Source: Amborella trichopoda (lineage: Eukaryota > Streptophyta > Magnoliopsida > Amborellales > Amborellaceae). From it: a stretch of DNA of 64,000 nt. The stretch is from contig NW_006499583.1 in assembly GCF_000471905.2 (NCBI RefSeq), positions 534,098 to 598,097 of the forward strand, given 5' to 3'. This document shows positions 54,198 to 64,000 of this stretch, one piece after another (the first letter of the stretch is position 1; every line of letters begins with the position of its first letter). The position numbers were made by a program, and so were the translations under genes. The notes below the pieces were generated by a model. The model searched no databases. It was given only the letters and a program-made list of their open reading frames with translations, and had not been told where the DNA came from.

Positions 54198-56500
54198 TGG
54201 TCAAGTGAATGTAAGGTATTGTAGACCACCAACAAGACTTTCATATTTTTCTAGATCTTGAATATGATCACCATCTCTAGCAAATAATTTTGTTGTTGTG
54301 ATTTTGTTTATAGTTGCTCATTCCAAATTTTTTTAAAAAATCTAATCCATACTTGTGTTGTGTCAAGTTCATACCTTGTTTTGTGCACTTTTCCACGTGT
54401 AGGAAATACTTTAGATTTCCAAGATCCTTTACAGCAAATTGTGCTCCAAGCATTATCTTTAACCGTTTTATTTGATCCACATCATTTCCTATTACAATGA
54501 TATCATCAACATAAAGAAGCACCATCACCAGCTTTTGTCATTTCCTTTTGAGAAATAGAGAATTGTCTGCAACACTTCGAGAATAACCTCTTGTAAGAAA
54601 GGCTTTGCGGAAGCTTTCAAACCAAGCTCGTGGGGCTTGTTTAAGACCATATATTGCCTTCCTTAATCCACACACAAGATTAGAGTATTTGGATTTTCTA
54701 TACCCCGTTGGTTGCTCCATGTAAACTTCTTCTTGGAGATCACAATGTAAAACGACATTTTTCACATCTAACTGATGTAATCTCTAACTATAGAGAATAG
54801 CCATTGCTAATACTAGTCTGACAGTTCCCATCTTCACAACTAGATTAAAAGTTTCTTCATAGTCCAACCCACACTCTTCTATCAGAAATAAATGATATTC
54901 AGGGGAGTTTTCACCATAGATGCCCAATCTTCTATCAGAAAGAACCTTCATCGTTGAACATCTCTAAAGGACCGACATGGCTGATTATTGTGGGTTGGTG
55001 CACTTGAAGTTCTTTCTATAAAGAGATTAATATTGTCACCACTACTCTATAGATAATGTGTCATTGGCAGGCGATATAATCAAAGAAGGTAAAGAATGTA
55101 AGGCATCATCCTGACAAATTTTCTTTGCTTCATTGTAGAATCTTCTCAAGGTCACATGATGAGAAACATGTATTTTTCCACTAACAGGAGGGTAGCATCA
55201 ATATCCTTTATGCTCGTTACCGTACCCAACAAACACACATTCTTCTGCCTTTGCAGAGAGTTTCCGCCGAAAGGTTTTATCGATATGAACATAACATATG
55301 AAGTCAAAAGCATGCAAAATTGAATAATCAGAAACTTTTCCTATGAGCAATTAATATGGGGACATGTTGTTTGGATTGTCAAAAGTTGGTAACCGATTAA
55401 TCACAAACATTGTTGTATGAAATGCCTCACTCAAAAAATACATTGGTATCCCACTATGAAATATTAAAAACAACCCCAATTCACTAATGTGTCGGTGTTT
55501 TCGCTCTACCACAACATTTTGAGCAGGTCTATGTGGGCAATAGAACTGTTGTTTGATACCATGAGTTTGACAGAAGGATCTAAAAGCATGAGATATAAAT
55601 TCACCACTATTGCCACTATGAAGGAATTTAATTCGCAGTTGATAGTATTTTTTAGTGAAGTTTTTGAAGGACTAAAAATCTTGAAGAGCTTGAGATTTGG
55701 ATTTTAAAAAACATATTTATATAAAGCGGGTGAAATCATCAAGATAACTAATATAATAGCGAGAGCCTGAGAGAGGTAGCATCATATGGTCTCCATAAAT
55801 AAGTATGAATAAGTTCAAAAAAAAGAAAAGTACACTTATTTGCACTAAAAAAAGGTCATTGGTGATGTTTTCCAAGCTGACAGCCTTTGCAAACAATGTT
55901 GCTTAGCACTTTGTTACACAAAGAAGGCAGGACCTTGAGTTTATTCAAGTGGTTTACTATAACGTAGTTGGTGTGAGCTAACTGATGATGCCATAATTCT
56001 GCAGAGACTCTACGACTACTTGTAGAGGCTAGGACATCAACAAATAAAGCATGGACTTCATCACTTTTTTAAAAATAGAGATTTCCCCGATGTTTTCCTT
56101 TAGTGAAGAGCTGCCCAGATCAATATCCTTCACCAAAATAGCAACATGTGTAAATTGGAAAGAACAATTAAATTGGTCAATAAATTGAGATACAAAGAGG
56201 ACATTTTTCTGAAATTTAAGAGCAAGAAAAACATTAAGCAATTTTAAGAAACTCATGGATGAAGCAACACAGGCAATACCAATATGTGAGAAGGGAACTG
56301 AGGAACCATAACTCATAATGATATGACATGAACTATTATAGAGAATAATATCAACTAGCATACCTGAATCATCAGCTACATGATTTGTAGCTCCAGTGCC
56401 GACAATCCAACTTACCTCAGAGGGTATGGTGAGAAACATAGACCGGAGTGTTGGAAGACATTTTCCATCATCATGGGTCCCCGGTCAATAAAACCTAACA
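54198..56500 (-). pseudogene. Copia-A protease, integrase and N-terminal RT
   Basis: Protease (56439-56029) has EVSWIVGTGATNHVADDSGM, where the catalytic Asp of DTGA is Gly. The pre-integrase zinc region reads NIVCKGCQLGKHH (about 55905-55865). The later integrase segment has RRKLSAKAEECVFVGYGNEH (about 55265-55205). RT pieces are LHCDLQEEVYMEQPTGYRKS and YGLKQAPRAWFESFRKAFLT (54765-54538) and MMVLLYVDDIIVIGNDVDQI with VKDLGNLKYFLHVE (54528-54277), then ESLVGGLQYLTFT up to the Copia-B insertion. Stops and shifts throughout. Confidence 0.87.
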
Positions 56501-59200
56501 AACAGTGGAAATCTTGAGAATCCCAAAATAGCCCCAGAACTGGCCAAGATCTTCATAAGGACTCTCAAAGTCTCCTGCCAAGTTTCGTCGCATTTCAACA
56601 TGTCTAAGGCGTTGCAGACTGAGAAACAGTTTCGACAGAATCAACCTCTAGCACCTTGAAACGAACCCTATAACTACAGCTATATTTTCGGTATCTCAAT
56701 TTGTTATGGGACCGACGCCATTAAATCTGTTACGGTTGAAAACCCAGAGGGTAAAATTTCAGCTTGAACGGACATTCCAGAAGAAGTTATAGGCAAAAGA
56801 GCGAAACAGGAGCACCCGCACGCTATTCCTGTACAGCCACCCTACAACTCAACTCTTTTAAAGGGAGAGTCACGAACAGTGACTTGCGATGCTTATATCT
56901 CCCTCATCCAAGATTGGATCGTGCTCAAACGTAATAGACATGTTCGTCTCGTCAGGACGGCCGTTTCGATATGTGAAACTCACTGTGACGATGCTCGAAC
57001 GCGAAGAAAAGCTAGAGAGAAATTGTTGATCCAAGAAAAAAGTGCAGAAAAATCAACAGCATCGTGCCTTGCTCGAGCAGCGAAATCATGCCGCTCATGA
57101 GCCCGATTGACGTGAAACCAATTCCATTGTGTGCGTAACGTCTAGAGCTATCTCTTGTCCAAACCCCGTACATGATGAACGGTCGGATTCCACACACAAA
57201 GCCAACGAAGTGACAGCAAATTCCATATTCGGAATTCCAGAGTTCAATAAAAACTCCAAAGTTGAAAAATCTTCGTTCGGACACATAATCGAGTTGCGTT
57301 TGTTGCCTCGCAATGGTGACGGCATGCTCAGTGTGATCCCATGAAGAAATCACAGAAAAACATCAAGAAATGAACACACAATCGATCTAAAGTTTCATGA
57401 TTCATTCAAATTTCAAGTCACATGATCATACCCTAAAAACACGATCCATGGCTCGAAGTTGACATCAAATCAATCTCCATGTCAAGCCCTACAAGAAAAC
57501 AATCATCTTTCGATCAAACGGGCATCAGAACAACCTTGGATCATCCATGAAAAATTATGCACATTCTAGGGCAACACATGGAATGTCATGGAATTTCACA
57601 ACTTGTTAGGAAGGGTCAAATCTGTCTATTTTTAAATTTCTTTTAATTCAGTTAAATCTTAATTTCCAGCAATTAGGTTTAATTTTGATCAATCCACCCA
57701 TTTACGCACGATTCTATATATACCACATTCCATCATTGTATGCAAAAGGCTTGGAACCTTCACTAAAGAGACTTTTTACTCAATAGAATTCCATTTTCTT
57801 CTCATTGTTGGGTTATGTTTGGAGAGAGAAAGGGGAGAGAAACTTTTAGACCGGTACCCCTGGGCTCAAGGTAAACCTTCTCTCTTTTCTTTTCGTTCTT
57901 CTTCTTCTTCTTTGTTTGAGCCTCCCTCAGAGGCTATGCATGGAAGTGACAGTGTCGTGCATGCCTCTTTCTTTTCTTTTCTTTTTTTTCTTCCTGTGGT
58001 TTCACAGGTCTCACATGGCGATGGCAGCGCCATGCGCGAGCTCCTTTCCCCCTTCCGTTAGTTCACCTCTATCTCTCAATGAGGCTTGCAGGCGGCACTG
58101 CTCATCGCCATCCGCAGATGTATCTCGATGCTTCTTCGTGCGCTCGGTGCCTATCATCGAGTGCAAGCTCTTCTTGCGTCCCACACATATCACCTTGTGC
58201 CTTGGTAAGAACTGTCGACGTACGCCTCGCAAATGGCTATCACCGCGCACTTCATAAGAGACTATCGCCGCCCGCGCAGGGGTGTGCTGCCTTCTTGTGT
58301 TGCCCCAGCAGTGATGCCTAACGCCGCCTGTAGTTCACAGCTCACCCTCTAGCCCTAAGCAGTAGTGTCTAGCATTGTCCAAAGGCCATGACACTGCTAC
58401 TCCGTGGTTATGGGTGGTGACACTTAGCATCGTCAGGACCCCATCTCTTCGTCGTCTCGTGCATTCTCTTCATTCTCTTCTCGCTTGACCAAGGGTGGAC
58501 TCAGTCTAGTGTTTCCATAGTAGTCTAGTTGTCGAGCAGTGTTGCTGTCGTGCTGGTCCTAAGTTCCATGCTCTTCTTGCTGCCACACCAGATTAGGACA
58601 GTCATGTTGACCTTGGTTTTGAGTAGTATTACCGTCGTGCCGGTTCAAAGTACCGTGCATGTCTTGCTACCACTCCAGGTCGGTCATTACATTGGTCCAG
58701 CTATCATGCTAGTCTGGTCCCCTTATTGAGTCCCCTCTTCTTTTCCCCTCTCATTCAAACCTCCTTCGTTTCATCACCTTAACTTTCCACCTTCTCAGCT
58801 ATATGAAGGTACATTGCCCTAAGCCAAGGGTGGGTCATTCACCCACTTATCTTGCAAATTAACCATAGTAGTGTTGTGCACAAAACAAGGAGATTGCCGA
58901 TCAAGGGAGGCAATTCCATACCAGCTGAAGCAGCTAGGGGCTTTCCATCGTGATCTAAGAGGGTACTCGTGTGAGTCAGCCTTAGTAAGTCACGGACCCA
59001 GGTGAGGCTGGTCCCCACCTCACATCCAAAATTCCTCTCTCACTAGTTGGATACCTGCCCTTGTCCTTGAACAAAATTCCTGAGAGAGCGATCTTAGGTC
59101 TCAGGTCTTACGAACCCGAGACACGTGTCACTAGATCACCTAGATGTGGGGAGGCGAGATCGAGTCACCTAACCAACTTGGTGACTCCACTGGGGACTTA
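56500..59200 (+). mobile_element. Gypsy-3 5' region: probable LTR and leader
   Basis: Directly upstream of the Gypsy-3 gag. A TATA-like CTATATATACCAC at 57713-57725 followed by CACTAAAGAGAC and a poly-pyrimidine leader looks like the promoter part of an LTR. GTGACTCCACTGGGGACT at 59181-59198 resembles the sequence near the 5' LTR end or primer-binding site of some plant gypsy elements. No partner LTR lies in the window, so the ends are not defined. The frames within (up to 113 codons) show no domain and the stretch 57840-59060 is unusually C- and T-rich. Confidence 0.45.
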
Positions 59201-60340
59201 TTACCCCTTCTTCAGTTCGATCTTGTTTGATCAGTATCTTCTTTTACTTTCTGCACTACTTTCTATGGCATCTGAGTTATTCAACCGTTCATCCGAGTCG
59301 GGGATTTTCTCATCGCCGCACTCGTGACCGTCCTAGGGAAGCAAGCTGCTCAAGCCTCCTTCCCTAGACTCTTTCTGAGTCTAAACTCATAGTCCGGCTC
59401 CCAGGTTCTTCCAGGGTTGGTGCAAGAAGGGACTTAAACGTCCCTGACTCCCCTCTTCCTTTCCCCCGTGGACCCTCCACCAAGGCCTCTTGCATTGGTA
59501 GCGCATCTGCTACCGCACACAACACACACCCTGCTACTGAGAAGTCCCTTGCCAGTCATATTATTGAGGTACGTCGAAAGGCTGCCGTGTCCACTCTCGT
59601 GAAAGGCAAGCAAGTTTCCACTGCTTTTGAGGGTCGTCGTAAGGCACTCCCCTATACTCATTCACCACCCCGAACGTCTAAACCTGGAGGCTCAGTACAC
59701 GGAGGCAAAAATCATGGGGTCTCCACCCCATGCACACACCTAAAAGCTCATGGTCCAACCACTCGAGCCACACCTCGGGGCAACTTTCAGGCCAAACCCC
59801 GCATGCGCCATGCATCCCACAGCTCAGGGCAGCGCCAGTTCGACGTCAGTTCGAGCACATGAGGGTCGACCACTTTGTCCTCCCTCTCACCGCACACAGC
59901 TTCACCCTATGAGGGATGGGCTTCTACCCGGTCCCTCATAAACACAAGCTCGTGGGTCTTGACCTCCTAAGGTCGAACCAATTGAGCAAATCCGAGTTGA
60001 CCCCCAAGTCACTTGGATGGCTAACCCTAAAAGTGCACACACCCCGACTTTGCAGGTTCCTCCCCGATATTGGCTTAGGAGGAGTGATGAACCAGCTCTT
60101 TCTTCTGTCACTCCTCTCTCACCAGGCAAGCACCTCGAGACCTGGTACTCAAAGGTTTTCCCTAAGTGTACCATCTTGAGTTAGCCACCTCAAGTCAGAC
60201 ATGCACCCGGGCCTCACAAGGGAATCTGAGGCAACGACCTGATGTCAGACAGAAGCCTCCATCCTCCAAGGCAATGACGTAGGTTTCCCTCAGTCCTTGG
60301 ACCTCATTCTTTGCTTCAGCTAACAGACACGACCCTCTCC
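59201..60340 (+). other. Gypsy-3 segment before the recognisable gag
   Basis: Short GC-richer plus-strand frames with no family match. They probably represent the decayed N-terminal part of the Gypsy-3 polyprotein or leader; overlapping frames on both strands here (59587-60179) are composition effects. Confidence 0.4.
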
Positions 60341-61690
60341 TTCTTAAGAAAAGCAGGGTAGTCCAAGCCTCAGGCTCAGTTTTGGAGTGAGGTTCATAGC
60401 CGCCTCAAGATCAAGCAGAAGAAAAGTCTACAGATTCTGATCAAAGAAGCCCCCAAGGTAGTTGAGGTTACCACCTTTGGTGACCTCCTGCCTCGTAATC
60501 CCTTCTTCCCTCTACGGATTCCAGAGCCCGAGCCAGTCCAAGAGTATTGCTCGGTGATCACTTCCAAGAAGCCGCAGTCCCAACCTGCGGTCCTCATACG
60601 GTCAGCGTACAAGGCTCGAGTCTAGTCGGGGCTCGCTGAGCCCCTGCAAACCGACTTACCACACATGACTCGCCAACCCCGGCCATCCACTACTCCACCT
60701 GGCTCTGACCTTCTAGAAGAAATGGTTAGTGTCATGGTGATCAACGAGCCGGACTACACCCAAGAAGAGTAGATGAACAGGTTCGAAGTAATGATGCAGT
60801 CCATCCTTGAAAAGATGGAACGCCTAGAAACCTCCAGGTCCCCTTCTTCTCACCATGAGATCGATTCTCCGTCTAGTGAAGACATAATTCCTAGACAAAC
60901 TCCCCCACCGGTCTCCTAAGACAGCTCTGCTTCCCACGGGGTTTCCCAAACCGACATAGATGCCATGGTAGCCCACAGTCTCAAGAACAAGGTCCCAAGC
61001 ATGCAAGAGGCGCCGCTTTACCAGAAGTCGTACCCTTTCTACATTGACCAGGTGTCGTTTCCCCCGAACTATAAAAAAGGGAATCTCCCCCTATTCAACG
61101 ATACTACATCCCCGCACCAGCATACTGCCCACTTCCAAGCAGCCTATCGAGAGACGGCGACTGACGGGCGACTCCTCCTCCGTCAGTTCATCGAGACTTT
61201 CGAAGGGCCAGCCTTCCAATGATATGCGCGGCTGACTCCAAACTCGGTGCACACCTGGCAGGGAATGGAGCAGTTGTTTTACCAACGCTTCTACGGAGTC
61301 CAAAGGAAAGTGGAAACCATCGAGCTCCTAACTCTGTCTCAAGACCCTGGTGAGCTAGTTGATAAGTTCATCGCCTGATGGAGAGAGCTGGCAACCTTTC
61401 ATGCCACTCCCATGACTAAGAAAGAAGTTGTCCAAACCTGCATATGAAACATGTTTCCTGAGATCACCTTGCATGTCGAGGCCTTCAATCCACCTTTCAT
61501 GTTAGAGCTTATCTCTAAAGCAGTTCGTATCGAGGGTTTATCCAAACACCATGGCAAACCTCATCAGCAACCCTTTGGCTCGAACTCCCGCTCCAACAAT
61601 CGGGGCAACCAGCAGAAAGTAGTGATTAGTGCAGTCACTAACAAAGCCCCTCCTCAAACCCTGGATCTCTCTAAGGCACAAACATCTTAG
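60340..61690 (+). pseudogene. Gypsy-3 gag, capsid-like core (stop-interrupted)
   Basis: A single plus-strand frame can be followed with several internal stops: MNRFEVMMQSILEKMERLET (coiled-coil-like, from 60774), AHSLKNKVPSMQEAPLYQKS, YPFYIDQVSFPPNYKKGNLP, HTAHFQAAYRETATDGRLLL, TPNSVHTWQGMEQLFYQRFY and MTKKEVVQTCI. YP.Y.D.....P......L.LF... and TW..ME..F...FY are the signature of the retrotransposon gag domain of plant Ty3/gypsy polyproteins. Stops at about 60770 (TAG), 60918, 61220, 61376 and 61445 (the last three TGA). The frame itself is largely preserved, so decay is mostly by substitution. It would form the particle capsid. Confidence 0.85.
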
Positions 61691-61859
61691 GCTTGGGGAC
61701 AAGCAGCAGTTCTACAACAAGGTCCTACCTCCCAAAAATATTAATCGATGTGACTTTTGAATTTAGCACCAGAATAAGGTGTACCCCCTTTGATAATGAG
61801 TGAGTCCCTACATTACTTCGACTACTACTAGAGTAAAACATGATCCAGATGCCGGAGGT

Positions 61860-62620
61860 CAGCACTCGAGAACAAGCTAGACAGGAGACACACGAGAGGT
61901 ACTGTGCCTATCTCCGGAAAGTAGGCCACCCCACTCAAGACTGCTATAAGCTCAAGGACATATCGAAGCCCTTATTAACAAGGGTCAGATAAAGCTCGAA
62001 GAGTTAAAGAAAGCGTTCGGGACAACTGAGGCTTCTCACATAGTGACAATACAAGAAGATGATGGGGCCCCCATCCTCCGTGTACTATTTTCCATAATGC
62101 TCGAAGAGGGACACATCATGCCAAAGCCGACAAGGCAGCCCAAGTTCATGCCTCTAGGAACTGAGAACCTCTGGTGCTTGTATCACTTGATGCGAGGCCA
62201 TGACGTGAGCGAAGGCATTGGCTTCCACGAACTCTTGGCAAAGAAGATGCAGCGATGCCAGGAAGCTCATGTTAACACAGAAGGACGCCCTCAAGTCCCT
62301 CTTCCACCAGTGCAAGAAGATCTCCTGACGCAAACCCCGGGAAGCGCTGAGCTAGATCCTCTTCAGGCCCTCTTCGAGGCAATGCTTCAACAGGGTCTCG
62401 TCACTCCCAAGCCCGCCAGGCAGCCTAAACAGCTTGCCCAGGTACGAAAAACCTCTGGTGCCCTTATCACTAAGTATGGGGCCACGAGCTGAAAGAATGC
62501 TCTGGGTTCGAAGCTATGGTTACTCAAAAGGTACAGGAAGGCCACATCATTTGTGTCGTTCTCCCAGAGCACTTCCATGCCGTCACTCCAGTCCAAGACG
62601 AAATCCAGCTATAGGTCCCC
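61860..62620 (+). pseudogene. Gypsy-3 gag C-terminal region with repeated zinc-knuckle-like modules
   Basis: Three related modules are visible. First, RYCAYLRKVGHPTQDCYKLK (about 61900-61955) is a C-x-n-GH-x4-C knuckle with some changes. Second, NLWCLYHLMRGHDVSEGIGF (about 62165-62225), in the 149-codon frame 62043-62492. Third, NLWCPYH, then a stop, VWGHELKECSGFEAMVTQKV (about 62450-62530), in a shifted frame. The linkers are also duplicated: LRVLFSIMLEEGHIMPKPTR and LQALFEAMLQQGLVTPKPAR. Such modules bind nucleic acid in retroelement gag. Position right after the capsid-like domain fits. Confidence 0.68.
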
Positions 62621-64000
62621 TATGAGCATACATTGGATCCTTCAGAGCCTTGAGTGAAGTAGACTCAAATACCGAAAGCATGGGGCAATCCACCAAGCTA
62701 GAGCTACTCATCAGTCTGATAGGGCGGTCTAAACACCTCCTCAAGGATCCAAAAGGAGAGGACGAGCACCCAGGTCCGCTTACCGAAGGAATCATCTCCC
62801 TCAGCCACTAGTCGAGGAAGACTTTCTCAGGCCCCTTCCTCCACTACCTTACATGAATTCATCCTTGGTGCAGCTTGCCTTATCCTGTTGTCCAATCAAA
62901 AGGACGTCCCTGAGTAATCAATAGCTCGGGAGTCGTCCAATATGGGTGATGACACTAAAAGCACCCCACAACGGTCAAAGCCGAGGGCAAGACTTAAAAT
63001 ACCCCCTGCACACATCCAATTCCGGCGACGATGTAAAAAGCTGCCTAGAACATTCTAACTCTTCTTCTTCTCCCTCCTCTTCTATTTCCCACAAGTACAG
63101 CTCGGTAGCGCCTAGACTTTGACGCTCTAAACAGAGAGCTTGGAGGCACCAACCTTAGCAGGTCGCAGGAGAAGCACCTAAGAAAGATGCTGGCCCAGGC
63201 GGCTGGATTCTTGACAGTCACCGACGCCCTGTCAACCGAAGCCAAGACCGAGCCACCCTTAACGTCCTCTTCCAAAGCGCCTCCCACATGGTGCAGATCT
63301 TGAAAATACCATCCAACACAGGGGCAAATGAACCTGAGATCGGGGAAGAAGCTACAATCCACACCTTAAAAGCTCAAGGTCCTCAAGTTTCTTGATCCTT
63401 CACTTTTCCCTAAGCCCCAACCTCAAACCTATACATCCCTAATACAAATAGATATTTCCTCCCCTGCAACCCTTCGAGTTTCCCCAAACACTCCTCTGTC
63501 CACCAGAAATTCCCTCTGACCCTGTTCTTTCCCCTTTCCAACAGCCAGGAAAATCGAAAAAACTACTAGAATCTCAGAGAACTTCCCTGAGGCCACACCG
63601 GTTTCCATTCTCCCTGTTTTCGCACTTCGGCAGTTTGCCACAAACTCACTAGAATTCCACTGAGTTTCCAGTGAACCCATTGTTGCTCCTCCTTCTTCTT
63701 CTGATAACCAAAGGACCGTCAACTCCCCTGACTTCCTTGCAACCTCTCCTTCAGCCTCGGGACTATCGGAAGAGCACCACAACTTTGACAGAACACCACT
63801 GCAAATCTCGTTAAGGCTTTGAGAAGCCTCGTTCCTTGCTCAAGAAGCCTTGACACTCTCCGAAAATGCCTGCAATCACGTTGCGAGGACTCTCGACCTT
63901 CTGAAGCTCACCAGAAAGCTCTTGAAGGCCTGACTGTTGAAAACTTTGGCCACCCTCAACGAACGACTCCTGCCAAATGCTCTGGTTCTCTCTCTCTCTC
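62621..64000 (+). other. Decayed Gypsy-3 continuation, no domain recognised
   Basis: Expected position of protease and RT, but no DTGA or YVDD motif is visible in any frame. The longest frames (105 and 117 codons, minus strand) look like shadows of a C- and T-rich sequence. The window ends in a CT run at about 63986-64000. Confidence 0.45.

Larger units (their letters stand above)
39716..56500 (-). mobile_element. Copia-A: Ty1/copia element split by Copia-B
   Basis: The minus strand gives protease (56439-56029), pre-integrase and integrase remnants (about 56030-54980), RT (about 54800-54198), then after the Copia-B insert the rest of RT (40539-40366), RNase H (to 40016), a polypurine tract (AGTTTGAGGGGAAG, about 39929-39916) and a probable 3' LTR with TATATATAGAACC near 39750. 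Removing Copia-B and one copy of ATATG restores LTFTxPHITYAVNQVCQFIHD, where x is a TGA stop. Gag and the 5' LTR are missing; the right edge near 56500 abuts Gypsy-3 sequence. Stops and shifts throughout. Confidence 0.88.

Noticed and set aside
58079-58729. Ser/Cys-rich frames on both strands at 57819-58729
   Set aside because: Overlapping frames in all directions and no domain; composition effect of C- and T-rich leader DNA.

Overview
This is a repeat-rich nuclear window from a flowering plant. The evidence is one intron-containing plant-type glyoxalase I gene, plant LINE, Ty1/copia and Ty3/gypsy polyproteins with premature stops, a plant mobile domain gene remnant, hAT and foldback DNA transposons, and long microsatellites. 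No bacterial or organellar gene cluster is present. Three runs of N mark assembly gaps (16705-16974, 28822-29264, 52521-52840).

Layout: 1-3.5 kb is a decayed plant-mobile-domain (PMD) gene on the plus strand. 3.55-11.5 kb is a decayed minus-strand LINE (LINE-1) interrupted by a younger, 5'-truncated LINE (LINE-2, about 7698-10581) flanked by a perfect 15-bp target duplication. 13.0-28.25 kb is the only functional-looking gene, glyoxalase I on the minus strand. Its seven coding exons join without a frame error into 257 codons with all four metal ligands. Its sixth intron is about 12.7 kb and holds a foldback MITE, a coproporphyrinogen III oxidase pseudogene fragment, LTR-like and GC-rich transposon ends, a non-autonomous hAT element with target duplication, microsatellites and a 312-bp tandem duplication.

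29.7-39.1 kb has a decayed copia fragment (Copia-C), a kilobase-scale AGAGAGAAACTATC minisatellite split by a gypsy element with almost no pol (Gypsy-1), and a second minisatellite with a unit of about 60 bp. 39.7-56.5 kb is a Russian-doll nest: Copia-A is interrupted by Copia-B, and Copia-B is interrupted by an internally deleted gypsy (Gypsy-2) and by a solo LTR. Target duplications and rejoined reading frames support each insertion. Removing the inserts returns Copia-B to about 5.5 kb, a normal copia length. 56.5-64 kb is the leader and gag of another plus-strand gypsy element (Gypsy-3), whose gag carries repeated zinc-knuckle-like modules and several stop codons.

Only the glyoxalase gene looks functional: it detoxifies methylglyoxal with glutathione. 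A 72-residue N-terminal extension precedes a second in-frame Met that would give the standard 185-residue cytosolic protein, so organellar plus cytosolic forms are plausible. Everything else is transposon debris and satellite-like DNA. I saw no tRNA, rRNA, CRISPR or defence-type system.
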